NCBI RefSeq assembly: GCF_005405905.1
Contig: NZ_BJHU01000032.1
Location: 1-64,000 of the forward strand
Source of the DNA: Acidovorax sp. NB1
GTDB lineage: Bacteria; Pseudomonadota; Gammaproteobacteria; Burkholderiales; Burkholderiaceae_C
Length of the DNA stretch: 64,000 nt
Direction: 5' to 3'
This document shows, piece by piece, positions 1 through 8,419 of this stretch. Within the stretch, counting starts at the first letter, position 1. Each line of letters opens with the position of its first letter. The notes under the pieces were generated by a model. It was not told the origin of the DNA and ran no database searches. It worked only from the letters and a program-made list of their open reading frames with translations. The translations under genes and the position numbers were made by a program.

Positions 1-1
1 G

Positions 2-541
2 CGCCGCCTGGCGGCATCGAATGCGCGCATTGGCGCTGCCATCTCGGAGTACTACCCCAAGCTGTCCCTCAGCGGCCTGGTGGGGAGCGCGACCTCTGTC
101 TCCAGCGGCAACCTGTTCTCGGGCGGCGCCAGCCAGGCCACGGGCGTGCTCGGGCTGCGCTGGCGCCTTTTCGACTTTGCACGCATCAATGCGCAGATTG
201 AACAAGCCAAGGGGCAAGAGGCTGAGATGCTGGCCGCCTACCGGCTGGCAGCCCTCAAGGCCACGGAGGATGTGGAAAACGCGCTCTCGGCCCTCGCCCG
301 CCGACAAGAGCAGGTGGCGGTGTTGACGGGCGGCGTTGACTCGCTGGGCCGCGCACGCGCCGCATCGTTCTCGGCCTACCAAAAAGGCGTTGTCAGCTTG
401 ATCGAGGTCCTGCACGCGGATGAGACCTTGCTGCGCGCCACCGAGGCGCGCGTGCAGGCACAGACAGAATCCGCCCGCTCGGCCGTGGCCATCTTCAAGG
501 CATTGGGGGGCGGGTGGGACTCGAACCTGCCTCCGGCATAG
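2..541 (+). CDS. RND efflux outer membrane lipoprotein (NodT family), C-terminal part
   Basis: The reading frame is open from base 2, so the gene starts before the window and about 179 residues are visible. The segment shows the outer membrane factor pattern: an SEYYPKLSLSG-type beta-barrel stretch, then long amphipathic helices rich in Ala, Glu and Gln, as in the TolC/NodT periplasmic tunnel. Known members form the outer membrane channel of tripartite RND pumps and export drugs or metals. The inner membrane pump and adaptor would lie upstream, outside the window, so substrate cannot be inferred. The next gene converges on it. Confidence 0.8.
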   Translation, partial: RRLAASNARIGAAISEYYPKLSLSGLVGSATSVSSGNLFSGGASQATGVLGLRWRLFDFARINAQIEQAKGQEAEMLAAYRLAALKATEDVENALSALARRQEQVAVLTGGVDSLGRARAASFSAYQKGVVSLIEVLHADETLLRATEARVQAQTESARSAVAIFKALGGGWDSNLPPA

Positions 542-640
542 GCGCGCGTCCAAAGGCAAGGGCTGTGGGCGGCGCCATCTTGCGTGCACGTTCAGGACGG
601 CTGCGGCGCCACCGCCAGCAACGTCCCGGCCGCCTGCCCC

Positions 641-1288
641 TCAATGCCCCACGTACCGCCCCGGCCGGTGGCTGATCCACAAGAACCCGCTCATCACCAG
701 CACGGCCAGCACCGAATACGCCACGCGCTCCACCGGCACCACAAACAGTGCCAGCAGCACCACGGTGCCGTCGATCACCATCTGCACCTTGCCCGCGCGC
801 ATGCCGTAGCGGCCTTGCAGGTACAGCGACACCACGGTGGCGCCGCCCAGGCTGGAGCGGTGGCGCGCCAGGAACAGGCAGCCCGTGCCCAGCAGCAACC
901 CACCCAGCAAGGACGCGAACAGCGGGTTGAGGTAGTCCACGCGCATCACATGCGGGAACAGCTCGGTCAGCAGCGACAGCAGCGCCACACACACAAAAGT
1001 CTTGAGGGTGAACTCGCGGCCCATGCGCGTCCAGGCGAACCAGTAGAACGGCAGGTTGACCACAAAGAACAGCTTGCCGAACGAGATGCCCGTGACGTAG
1101 TGCAACAAGAATGCCGCGCCCGCCGTGCCGCCCACCAGCAGCCCCGCCTGGTTGAACAGCATGAGCGCCATGGCCACGAACAAGGTGCCTGCAAACAGGG
1201 CCTGGGCGTCTTCAAAAGCGCCGTGGCGCAGGGTGGCCGCCTGCGCGGCGGCGTCCACGGCGGAGCCTGGGGTGGGTGTGTCGGGCAT
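641..1288 (-). CDS. YitT family (DUF161-like) integral membrane protein
   Basis: About 215 residues with roughly six hydrophobic segments. A Gly-rich LLVGGTAGAAFLLHYVTG stretch near the second segment is typical of the YitT/DUF161 core. These proteins sit in the inner membrane and their transport role is mostly unknown. I chose the ATG at 1288 (MPDTPTPG); an in-frame ATG at 1303 is equally possible because neither has a clear ribosome binding site. The frame stays open to 1567, but that extension is basic and low-hydrophobicity and looks non-coding. It is convergent with the efflux gene and divergent from the sulP gene. Confidence 0.7.
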   Translation of the reverse strand: MPDTPTPGSAVDAAAQAATLRHGAFEDAQALFAGTLFVAMALMLFNQAGLLVGGTAGAAFLLHYVTGISFGKLFFVVNLPFYWFAWTRMGREFTLKTFVCVALLSLLTELFPHVMRVDYLNPLFASLLGGLLLGTGCLFLARHRSSLGGATVVSLYLQGRYGMRAGKVQMVIDGTVVLLALFVVPVERVAYSVLAVLVMSGFLWISHRPGRYVGH

Positions 1289-1617
1289 GGGCAATTCAAC
1301 CATCGTCGGCTGGCACAGAGGGTCTGTGCGCTGAAAAAAGTGCATGGCAGCGGGTAGACCAGGGTCAGCAAGCAACATGCCAGGCCCACCATGTCTGCAC
1401 CGGCGTGGGGGCCCGTGGCTCAGTCGAAGTTCAAGAACTTTCAGGATTTTCTGGGCTCTTGCGCCTGATGGTATTGCGTTTACAGCTATCAAATAAATAG
1501 CATTACTTCGATTCAAAGGGACAGCAAGGTGGCGGCGCGGCATGCAACCTGCTTGGCCCCTGTGCACAGGCTCCCTACACTGAAACCCGTCACCCCACCC
1601 CGAAAGCGCCCGCCACC
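1289..1617. other. Divergent intergenic region, YitT-like gene / sulP gene
   Basis: This 329-base gap separates two divergent genes and should hold both promoters. The only clear structure is an inverted AGCTATC..AATAGC pair near 1480-1502, a member of the dispersed repeat family seen elsewhere in the window. No RNA gene or convincing small coding region was found. Confidence 0.5.
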
Positions 1618-3297
1618 ATGTCGCTGAGCTTCACCTTCCACCCCCGGCTCATCGACGCGCTGCGCGGCTACGACAAAAGCCGTTGGCTGGCCGATGTGGG
1701 CGCGGGGGTCACGGTGGGCATCGTGGCGCTGCCGCTGGCCATGGCGTTTGCGATTGCCAGCGGACTCAAGCCCGAGGCGGGGCTGTGGACGGCGATCATC
1801 GCGGGCTTTCTGATCTCGGCGCTGGGCGGCACCAACGTGCAGATTGGCGGACCAGCGGGCGCGTTCATCGTGATCGTCTACGGCATCGTGGAGCGTTACG
1901 GCGTGGCCAACCTGCTGATCTCCACCGCCTGCGCGGGCGTGCTGCTGGTGATGCTGGGCCTGCTGCGGCTGGGCACGCTGGTGCGGTTTGTGCCTGTGAG
2001 CATCGTGATTGGCTTTACCAACGGCATTGCGGTGCTGATTGCGCTGTCGCAGGTGAAGGACTGGCTGGGCCTGTCGATCGAGCGCATGCCGGGCAATTCT
2101 TTCTCGCAGGTGGGCCTGCTTGCGCAGCACCTGGGTAGCTTCAACCCGTATGCCTTCGGGTTGGGGGCGGCCTGCCTCGTGGGCCTCTTCCTCTGGCCCA
2201 AGCTCACGATGAAGGAATCCCCCGTGATGCGGGTGCTGGAGCAGCACACCGTGCGCACCTTTGCGCGCGTGCCCGCGCCCGTGGTGGCCCTGGTCACGCT
2301 GAGCCTGCTGGCCTGGGCGTTGGAGATGCCGGTGGAGACCATCGGCTCGCGCTTTGGCGGCATTCCGCAGGCGCTGCCAGTGTTTGCGCTGCCCGACTTT
2401 TCATGGGAGACGGTGCGCCTGCTGGTCACGCCCACGCTCACCATTGCGCTGCTGGGTGCCATCGAGTCGCTGCTGTGCGCGCGTGTGGCCGACCAATTGG
2501 CCACCGACCCGCACCACAAGAAGCACGACCCCAACCAGGAGCTGGTGGCGCAGGGCCTGGCCAACATCGTGGTGCCGTTTTTTGGCGGCATGCCCGCCAC
2601 GGGCACCATCGCGCGCACTGTGACCAACATCCGCTCGGGCGCCACCACACCGATTGCGGGCATGGTGCATGCGCTCACGCTGGCCGTGATCGTGCTGGTG
2701 GCCGCGCCGCTGGCGCTGCACATTCCGCTGGCGGTGCTGGCGGGCATCCTGCTGTTTGTGGCCTGGAACATGGGCGAGTGGCACGAGTTTGTGCGGCTCA
2801 AGCATTTCAGCAACCACTACCGGCTGCTAATGCTGGGCACGTTTTTCCTCACGGTGGTGTTTGACCTCACGGTGGCGGTGGAGGTGGGCCTGTTCATGGC
2901 CTGCGCGCTGTTTGTGCGGCGCATGAGCGCACTGTTCCGGGTGGAGCGGCAGCCAGAGCCCGAAGGTGCTGTGAACGCCGTGGACCCGGCAAACGCAGCC
3001 CACCCTGCCACCACCTGGCGCCTGCATGGCGCGCTGTTCTTTGGTGCTGCCGCCAAGCTGGACACCATCATCCAGGCGGTGGAGGTGGGCCCGCCAGGCG
3101 AGGACGTGGTACTGGACGCGAGCGAACTGGTGGCGCTGGACACCACAGGGCTCGATGCACTGGCCCAGGTGCTCAAGGCCGTGTCGGCGCGCGGCGGGCG
3201 CTTGCGCATCGAGCACCTGCATGAGCAGCCGCGCTCGCTGATCGAGCGCTCGGGCTTTGCTGCGCGGCTGGCGGCGCAGGACGATCTGCCCGTTTGA
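1618..3297 (+). CDS. SulP family anion transporter with STAS domain
   Basis: A 559-residue inner membrane protein. Residues about 20-430 carry 10-14 hydrophobic segments with SulP signatures such as VGIVALPLAMAFAIASGL near the start and GGMPATGTIARTVTNIRSGA in the middle. Residues about 445-555 form a cytosolic STAS domain with the DASELVALDTTGLDAL pattern around the regulatory Ser/Thr site. SulP proteins move sulfate, bicarbonate, dicarboxylates or other anions. Nothing in the sequence or neighbours fixes the substrate. Length is normal for the family. It starts at ATG 1618 and converges on the lipoprotein gene that ends at 3329. Confidence 0.9.
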   Translation: MSLSFTFHPRLIDALRGYDKSRWLADVGAGVTVGIVALPLAMAFAIASGLKPEAGLWTAIIAGFLISALGGTNVQIGGPAGAFIVIVYGIVERYGVANLLISTACAGVLLVMLGLLRLGTLVRFVPVSIVIGFTNGIAVLIALSQVKDWLGLSIERMPGNSFSQVGLLAQHLGSFNPYAFGLGAACLVGLFLWPKLTMKESPVMRVLEQHTVRTFARVPAPVVALVTLSLLAWALEMPVETIGSRFGGIPQALPVFALPDFSWETVRLLVTPTLTIALLGAIESLLCARVADQLATDPHHKKHDPNQELVAQGLANIVVPFFGGMPATGTIARTVTNIRSGATTPIAGMVHALTLAVIVLVAAPLALHIPLAVLAGILLFVAWNMGEWHEFVRLKHFSNHYRLLMLGTFFLTVVFDLTVAVEVGLFMACALFVRRMSALFRVERQPEPEGAVNAVDPANAAHPATTWRLHGALFFGAAAKLDTIIQAVEVGPPGEDVVLDASELVALDTTGLDALAQVLKAVSARGGRLRIEHLHEQPRSLIERSGFAARLAAQDDLPV

Positions 3298-3328
3298 GCA
3301 ACTGGGAAAGATGGCAGGGTGAGATGCC

Positions 3329-3841
3329 CTACTTGCCGCCCTTGAACTCCGGCGCGTCCGTGTCGGCCCCCGTCTGCGCGCGCAGCACTACATGGTCGGG
3401 CCCATGGACCACGGTGAACACCTTGGCCTGGTTGGGCGATTCCAGGTAGCGCCAGTCCACCCAGGTCTCCTTCTTCAGCTCGTAGGGCGTGGTCTTGGCG
3501 GGTTTGCCCAGCAGGCGGCGCACCTCGTCCATGCGCATGCCGGGCAACACGCGCGCAAAGGTGTCGGGCGTGAGCACCTGGCGCAACGCGGTCATGCGGC
3601 CATCGGGGCCGATGGTGATCATGTAATTGACCTGGCCTGCGGGCTGGCGGTTGTATTCAAAGGTGCGGGCGCCACCGGGTTCGTCCCATACGTTCTCGGG
3701 GGCGCCAAAGCGGTCGCGCACGTCGGCTTCGGTCGATACGCCTTCCTTAAGTTCGCTGATGCGTTGCGGGTCGCAGGCGGTGAGCGCCAGCAGGGAAAAG
3801 GCGACCGCCGCTAAGGTGGCGGCGCGATATATCAAGGGCAT
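3329..3841 (-). CDS. SmpA/OmlA-domain lipoprotein (BamE-like)
   Basis: A 170-residue lipoprotein precursor. The signal peptide ends in an LTAC lipobox with Cys23 as the lipidated residue. Residues about 28-75 match the SmpA/OmlA fold (KEGVSTEADVRDRFGAPENVW), and a second similar stretch follows near residue 100 (VLPGMRMDEVRRLLGKP), so the fold may be repeated. BamE-type proteins are small partners of the outer membrane beta-barrel assembly machine. This one is longer than BamE and is probably a related OmlA lipoprotein rather than BamE itself. It is divergent from the DUF3460 gene. Confidence 0.75.
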   Translation of the reverse strand: MPLIYRAATLAAVAFSLLALTACDPQRISELKEGVSTEADVRDRFGAPENVWDEPGGARTFEYNRQPAGQVNYMITIGPDGRMTALRQVLTPDTFARVLPGMRMDEVRRLLGKPAKTTPYELKKETWVDWRYLESPNQAKVFTVVHGPDHVVLRAQTGADTDAPEFKGGK

Positions 3842-3884
3842 GGGGGCTCCCGGTAAAATCCACGGAAAACGAGGTTAACAGTCC

Positions 3885-4091
3885 ATGTCCATTTTCCGCC
3901 GCCCCGATTACCAATCCGACGCCACCCAGTTCATCAACCAGCTCAAGTCCAGCCGCCCCGAGCTGGACCAGCAGCAGCAAGCGGGCCGCGCCCTGCTGTG
4001 GGACAAGCAAGTGGACCGCAAGATCTGGGGCGAGTACCGCGAAGGCCAGGTCGCCCAGAAGCCCTACGTCTACCAGACGAACGCAGAATAA
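3885..4091 (+). CDS. DUF3460 family small protein
   Basis: A 68-residue hydrophilic protein opening MSIFRRPDYQSDATQFINQL, the recognisable start of DUF3460, a family almost confined to Betaproteobacteria. It contains no signal peptide, membrane segment or catalytic motif. Its biochemical function is unknown. It lies 63 bases upstream of scpA on the same strand, a neighbour pair that may be conserved. A dispersed AGCTAT-type repeat fills the gap to scpA. Confidence 0.85.
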   Translation: MSIFRRPDYQSDATQFINQLKSSRPELDQQQQAGRALLWDKQVDRKIWGEYREGQVAQKPYVYQTNAE

Positions 4092-4094
4092 GCA

Positions 4095-4151
4095 TTAAAT
4101 TGGCCTTCTGCGCGCGACCATCAAGCGCTGATAGCTCATATTTCAATAGCA
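4095..4151. repeat. Dispersed AATAGC/AGCTAT-type repeat, scpA side
   Basis: The stretch has, in reverse order, the modules of the family: AATTGGCCTT, a CGCGCGAC run, AGCGCTGATAGCT and AATAGC. Related copies lie near 12072, 18558, 42320 and 51010. It sits directly upstream of and just touching the likely scpA start. Confidence 0.6.
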
Positions 4152-4154
4152 TCC

Positions 4155-4994
4155 ATGACCACCGCGAACGCAGCCGACACGGCCGATTCGCCGGGTATGC
4201 CCGACGTGGTGGACCAGGTGGCGCTGGCGCGCCTGTACGGCGAGCCGCTGTTTGCGCTGCCCACCGACCTGTACATCCCGCCCGATGCGCTCGAAGTCTT
4301 CCTCGAAGCCTTTGAAGGCCCGCTGGACTTGTTGCTGTACCTGATCCGCAAGCAGAACTTCAACATCCTCGACATCCCCATGGTGGGGGTGACCAAGCAG
4401 TACCTGGCGTATGTGGACGAGATCCGCAGCCGCAACCTGGAGCTGGCGGCCGAGTACCTGCTGATGGCCGCCATGCTTATCGAGATCAAGTCGCGCATGC
4501 TGCTGCCACCCAAAAAGCAAGCCGAGGGCGAGGAGCCTGAAGACCCACGCGCCGAGCTGGTGCGCCGCCTGCTTGAGTACGAGCAAATGAAGATGGCCGC
4601 CGCGCGCCTGGGGCAGCTGCCGCAGTACGGCCGCGACTTCCTGAAAGCTCAGGTCTACATCGAACAAAGCCTGCAGCCGCGCTTTCCGGACGTGCACGTG
4701 GTGGAGCTGCAGGAGGCATGGCGCGACATTTTGAAGCGCGCCAAGCTCGTACAGCACCACAAGATCACGCGCGAAGAACTGAGCGTGCGCGAGTACATGA
4801 GCATGGTGCTCAAGACCCTGCAGGGCCGCCGCTTTGTGGAGTTTGAAGAACTCTTCGAGCCCGAAAAAGGCAGCACCGTGCTGGTGGTGACCTTCATCGC
4901 GCTGCTGGAACTGGCCAAAGAGACGCTGATCGAGATCACGCAGGCCGAAGCCTTCGCCCCCATTTACGTGCGCCTGGCCTATACACCTGCATGA
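4155..4994 (+). CDS. scpA: Segregation and condensation protein A
   Basis: A 279-residue kleisin subunit of the SMC-ScpAB complex, which compacts and helps segregate the chromosome. The N-terminal kleisin block (EAFEGPLDLLLYLIRKQNFNI, residues about 50-70) binds the SMC neck. The motif ADYLLMAA-like AEYLLMAAMLIEIKSRMLL follows, and the C-terminal winged helix that contacts the SMC head begins near residue 215. The first 45 residues are a variable extension. ScpB is not in the window. Known in the family; the assignment rests on motif match and length. Confidence 0.95.
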   Translation: MTTANAADTADSPGMPDVVDQVALARLYGEPLFALPTDLYIPPDALEVFLEAFEGPLDLLLYLIRKQNFNILDIPMVGVTKQYLAYVDEIRSRNLELAAEYLLMAAMLIEIKSRMLLPPKKQAEGEEPEDPRAELVRRLLEYEQMKMAAARLGQLPQYGRDFLKAQVYIEQSLQPRFPDVHVVELQEAWRDILKRAKLVQHHKITREELSVREYMSMVLKTLQGRRFVEFEELFEPEKGSTVLVVTFIALLELAKETLIEITQAEAFAPIYVRLAYTPA

Positions 4995-5110
4995 CACCCC
5001 CTGAGTCGCCTTCGGCGCCTTCCCCCTCTCCTTCGGGAGGGGGACGCCACCGGTGGCCTGGCAAAGCCAGCTCCACGGTGGCACTGGCCGGGAGCCGCGC
5101 CCACTTCAAC
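4993..5110. repeat. Post-stop dispersed GC-rich repeat, copy 1
   Basis: Beginning at the scpA stop codon, the sequence CCCCTGAGTCGCCTTCGGCG is followed by a CCTTCCCCCT..AGGGGGACG hairpin. Two related copies lie at 23019 and 47813, each starting within ten bases after a stop codon. The second half of this copy differs and carries its own CCACCGGTGGC-type inverted repeat. Confidence 0.7.
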
Positions 5111-5127
5111 GGCAACTGACACCTTCC

Positions 5128-6717
5128 ATGGCATCCCACGACTTCGACGTTCTCATCGTAGGCAGCGGCCTCGCAGGCCTCTCGGCCGCCCTGCACCTGG
5201 CGCCCACCCACCGCGTGGCCGTGATCACCAAGCGCACGCTGCAAGACGGCTCCAGCGGCTGGGCCCAGGGCGGCATTGCCGCCGTGCTGGCCGACGACGA
5301 CAGTTTTGCCGCGCACATCGAAGACACGCTGGTGGCCGGTGCAGGCCTGTGCGACCTGGCCACCACCCGCTTTGTGGTGGAGAACGCGCCCGAGTCCATC
5401 GCCTGGCTGCGCGGCCTGGGCGTGCCCTTCACGCTGGAAGGCGACCAGCTGCACCTGACCCGCGAGGGCGGCCACAGCGCGCGCCGCATTGCCCATGTGA
5501 CGGATGCTACGGGCGCCGCCGTGCAGCGTACGCTGATCGACGTGGTGCGCAGCACACCCGGCATCACCCTGTTCGAACAACACACGCTGGTGGACCTGAT
5601 CACCACGCGCAAACTCGGCCTGCCTGGCAACCGCTGCCTGGGGCTGTATGCGCTGGACAGCGACACCGACGAGGTGGTGACCTTCCGCGCGCCCCAGACC
5701 ATCCTGGCCACGGGCGGCGCAGGCAAGGTGTACCTGTACACCACCAACCCCGACACCGCCACCGGCGACGGTATTGCCGCCGCCTGGCGTGCGGGCTGCC
5801 GCGTGGCGAACATGGAATTCATCCAGTTCCACCCCACGGGGCTGTACCACCCGCACGAAAAGTCCTTCCTCATCAGCGAGGCAGTGCGCGGCGAAGGTGG
5901 GCAACTCAAGCTGCCTCCTTCAGCCGGTGGCACACGCTTCATGCTCGACCACGACTCGCGCGCCGAACTGGCCCCCCGCGATGTGGTGGCCCGCGCCATC
6001 GACTTCGAGATGAAGAAACACGGCCTGGACTGCGTGCACCTCGACATCTCGCACCAGAGCCCCGCTTTTCTGCAGGAGCACTTCCCCAACATCCTCGCGC
6101 ACTGCGCGTCGCTGGGCATCGACATCACGAAGGAACCCATCCCCGTGGTGCCCACCGCCCACTTCACCTGCGGCGGCGTGCTGACCGACCTGGCGGGCCG
6201 CACCGACCTGCCCGGCCTGTTTGCCGTGGGCGAGGTGGCCTGCACCGGCCTGCACGGCGCCAACCGGCTGGCCAGCAACTCGCTGCTCGAATGCATGGTG
6301 TTCGCCCGCGCCGCCGCCCAGGCGATTGCAGCCGCCCCGACCACCGAACTGCCCGCCGTGCCCGCCTGGGACGACAGCCGCGTGCAGGATGCGGACGAGT
6401 CCGTCGTCATCTCGCACAACTGGGACGAGCTGCGCCGCTTCATGTGGGACTACGTGGGCATCGTGCGCACCAACAAGCGCCTGGAGCGCGCCGCGCACCG
6501 CATTGCGATGCTGCAGGGCGAGATCCAGGAGTTCTACGCCCACTTCCACGTCACGCGCGATTTGCTGGAGCTGCGCAACCTGGTGCAGGTGGCCGACCTG
6601 ATCGTGAAAAGCGCCCAGCTGCGCCGCGAAAGCCGGGGCCTGCATTTCAGCCGCGACTACCCCGAGGTGGCTGCGCCCGCCGCACCCACCATCCTTGTCC
6701 CTCCAGTACCCCGATGA
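5128..6717 (+). CDS. nadB: L-aspartate oxidase
   Basis: A 529-residue flavoprotein that oxidises L-aspartate to iminoaspartate, the first step of de novo NAD synthesis. The FAD-binding GSGLAG motif is at residues 12-17, followed by the family motif SSGWAQGGIAAV, the FHPTGLY active-site block and TGLHGANRLASNSLLE. The open frame begins earlier at 5053, but ATG 5128 gives the normal MASHDFDVLIVGSG start and leaves the repeat outside. Its partner nadA is 8 kb away with nadC, so the pathway is split. It overlaps queE by four bases (ATGA). Confidence 0.96.
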   Translation: MASHDFDVLIVGSGLAGLSAALHLAPTHRVAVITKRTLQDGSSGWAQGGIAAVLADDDSFAAHIEDTLVAGAGLCDLATTRFVVENAPESIAWLRGLGVPFTLEGDQLHLTREGGHSARRIAHVTDATGAAVQRTLIDVVRSTPGITLFEQHTLVDLITTRKLGLPGNRCLGLYALDSDTDEVVTFRAPQTILATGGAGKVYLYTTNPDTATGDGIAAAWRAGCRVANMEFIQFHPTGLYHPHEKSFLISEAVRGEGGQLKLPPSAGGTRFMLDHDSRAELAPRDVVARAIDFEMKKHGLDCVHLDISHQSPAFLQEHFPNILAHCASLGIDITKEPIPVVPTAHFTCGGVLTDLAGRTDLPGLFAVGEVACTGLHGANRLASNSLLECMVFARAAAQAIAAAPTTELPAVPAWDDSRVQDADESVVISHNWDELRRFMWDYVGIVRTNKRLERAAHRIAMLQGEIQEFYAHFHVTRDLLELRNLVQVADLIVKSAQLRRESRGLHFSRDYPEVAAPAAPTILVPPVPR

Positions 6718-7349
6718 CCTACAGCGTCAAAGAAATTTTCTACACCCTGCAAGGCGAAGGCGGCCAGGCGGGCACGCCCGCCGTGTTCTGCCGCTTTGCA
6801 GGCTGCAACCTCTGGACCGGCCGCGAGCAAGACCGCGCACAGGCCATCTGCCAGTTCTGCGACACCGACTTTGTGGGCACTGACGGCACGCTGGGCGGCA
6901 AGTTCGAGACGGCTGCCGCGCTGGCCGAATTGATCGCCGCCCAATGGCCTGCAGGCGCGGGCCACCGGCTGGTGGTGCTGACGGGCGGCGAGCCCCTGCT
7001 GCAGGTGGATGCGGCGCTGATCGACGCGCTGCACGCCCAGCAGTTCCGCATTGCCGTCGAGAGCAACGGCACCGTGGCCGCACCCGAGGGCATCGACTGG
7101 CTGTGCATCAGCCCCAAGGCCGGCGCGCCGTGGGTGCAGCGCAGCGGGCAGGAGCTGAAACTGGTCTGGCCGCAACCCGGCTTTGACCTGGAGGCGCTGG
7201 AGCAGGACACGCAGTTCACCCACCGCTTTCTGCAGCCCATGGACGGCCTGCTGCAGCGCCAGAACACCGCCACCTGCATTGACGCCTGCCTGGCGCACCC
7301 TGCATGGCGATTGAGCCTGCAAACCCACAAGCTCACCGGCATCAGGTGA
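6714..7349 (+). CDS. queE: 7-carboxy-7-deazaguanine synthase (radical SAM)
   Basis: A 211-residue radical SAM enzyme that converts 6-carboxytetrahydropterin to 7-carboxy-7-deazaguanine in queuosine synthesis. The iron-sulfur cysteines are C31, C46 and C49, giving the CX14CX2C spacing known from Burkholderia QueE instead of the usual CX3CX2C. TLQGEGGQAGTPAVF and LTGGEPLLQ are the other family blocks. ATG 6714 overlaps the nadB stop by four bases, implying translational coupling even though the pathways differ. A 112-base palindromic element starts right at its stop codon. Confidence 0.94.
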   Translation: MTYSVKEIFYTLQGEGGQAGTPAVFCRFAGCNLWTGREQDRAQAICQFCDTDFVGTDGTLGGKFETAAALAELIAAQWPAGAGHRLVVLTGGEPLLQVDAALIDALHAQQFRIAVESNGTVAAPEGIDWLCISPKAGAPWVQRSGQELKLVWPQPGFDLEALEQDTQFTHRFLQPMDGLLQRQNTATCIDACLAHPAWRLSLQTHKLTGIR

Positions 7350-7461
7350 GAGAGGCCAACAAAACTCCCCTGGCGTCGTTGTCCCGCCTTGTCGTACTAC
7401 TCGTACTGCCTGCGGCGGAACGCCTAGCCAGGGCCGCTTCGCTGAGCTTTGTTAGCCTCTC
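7350..7461. repeat. 112-base structured palindromic element, copy 1
   Basis: The ends are inverted repeats, GAGAGGCCAACAAAACTC on the left and GAGCTTTGTTAGCCTCTC on the right. Two inner stems can form (CCCTGGCG with CGCC..CCAGGG, and CCCGCC with GGCGG) around a GTAC..GTAC core. A second copy at 41158-41269 has exactly the same length in the opposite orientation. Many differences between them are paired and preserve the stems. It fills the gap between queE and the queD-like gene. Confidence 0.85.
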
Positions 7462-7482
7462 CAAGTCCTTCTAAATCACAGT

Positions 7483-7857
7483 ATGTTGTTCACCATCTCC
7501 CAACGCTTCTTCTTCGACGCCGCCCACACCCTGCGCCGCGAGATCGAGGCCGAAGGCAGCCGCCGTGTGCACGGCCACACCTACCATGCCGAAGTGTTCC
7601 TGACCGGCCCGCGCGACCCTGCAACCGGCATGGTGCTGGACCTGGGCCTGCTGCGCCAAGGCCTGGCCGTGGTGCGCGAGCAGCTGGACCACCACATGCT
7701 CGACGAGGTGCCCGGCCTGGGCACGCCCACGCTGGAGAACCTCTGCCTGTTCATCGCCCAGGCACTGCCCGCCGACCTGCGCGCCAGCGTGAGCCGCGTG
7801 CGCGTGTGGCGCGAGGCACTGGGCGACAGCTGCGCGCTGGACTTCTCCCAGCCCTGA
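7483..7857 (+). CDS. queD: QueD/PTPS family protein (6-carboxytetrahydropterin synthase-like)
   Basis: A 124-residue member of the PTPS/QueD fold. QueD makes 6-carboxytetrahydropterin, the substrate of QueE, and the genes are adjacent here. The three zinc-binding histidines are visible as H15, H30 and H32 (HGHTYH), with LDHHMLDEV and PTLENLCLF further on. The residue that should be the catalytic cysteine, four before the first His of HGH, is Ser26. No other cysteine is nearby. It may use another residue, catalyse a different PTPS reaction, or be inactive. The queD symbol rests mainly on context. Confidence 0.75.
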   Translation: MLFTISQRFFFDAAHTLRREIEAEGSRRVHGHTYHAEVFLTGPRDPATGMVLDLGLLRQGLAVVREQLDHHMLDEVPGLGTPTLENLCLFIAQALPADLRASVSRVRVWREALGDSCALDFSQP

Positions 7858-7920
7858 CCGGCCACGGCCCTGCCACCGGCAGGCCCTTCCCCCATCCACA
7901 GACTTCATTGAAGGAAGCCG

Positions 7921-8301
7921 ATGTTCCGCACCCTGCTCAAATCCAAGATCCACCGCGTGACCGTGACCCAGTGCGAGCTGCACTACGAAGGCTCCTGTGC
8001 CATCGACGAAGACCTGCTGGACGCCGCCAACATCGCCGAGAACGAGCAGATCCACATCTGGAACATCAACAACGGCGAGCGTTTTGTCACCTACGCCATC
8101 AAGGGCCAGCGCGGCAGCGGCATGATCTCGGTGAATGGCTCGGCCGCACGCCGCGCGTCCGCAGGCGATCTCATCATCATCGCGGCCTTCGCGCAGGTGC
8201 ACGAAGACCAGGTGGCCACACACCAGCCGCAGCTGGTGTTTGTGGATGAGCACAACCGCCAGACCGAACTGCGCCACGCCGTGCCCACGCAGGCGCTGTA
8301 A
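7921..8301 (+). CDS. panD: Aspartate 1-decarboxylase (pyruvoyl enzyme)
   Basis: A 126-residue proenzyme that decarboxylates L-aspartate to beta-alanine for pantothenate synthesis. The self-cleavage site G24-S25 is intact within HYEGSCAID; Ser25 becomes the pyruvoyl cofactor. The catalytic region continues with [20 protein letters not shown]. An AAGGAAG ribosome binding site precedes ATG 7921. The other pantothenate genes panB and panC are about 9 kb downstream, so the pathway is split. Confidence 0.96.
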   Translation: MFRTLLKSKIHRVTVTQCELHYEGSCAIDEDLLDAANIAENEQIHIWNINNGERFVTYAIKGQRGSGMISVNGSAARRASAGDLIIIAAFAQVHEDQVATHQPQLVFVDEHNRQTELRHAVPTQAL

Positions 8302-8333
8302 CCCGGTTGCTTTGCTGCCAAGCATACAACCCA

Positions 8334-8393
8334 CCGTTCACGCTGAGCCTGTCGAAGCGCCGCGCAGGGCTTCGACAGGCTCAGCCCGAACGG
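8334..8393. repeat. REP-like inverted repeat (CTGAGCCTGTCGAAGC family)
   Basis: Left arm 8334-8358 (CCGTTC, then GCTGAGCCTGTCGAAGC) and right arm 8369-8393 (GCTTCGACAGGCTCAGC, then CGAACGG) form a long near-perfect hairpin with a ten-base loop. This sequence is a widespread intergenic palindrome in GC-rich proteobacteria. It lies between panD and bioA. Confidence 0.9.
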
Positions 8394-8419
8394 TAGTGAA
8401 TGATGGAACGCCACACCGT

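Noticed and set aside
5349..6713. Upstream extension of queE through nadB in another frame
   Set aside because: The extension is an Arg/Pro-rich shadow; the ATG overlapping the nadB stop gives the normal QueE length.
6600..7500. A preQ1 riboswitch near queE/queD
   Set aside because: queE overlaps nadB with no leader, and the queD leader is filled by the 112-base palindrome, which does not resemble the small preQ1 aptamer.
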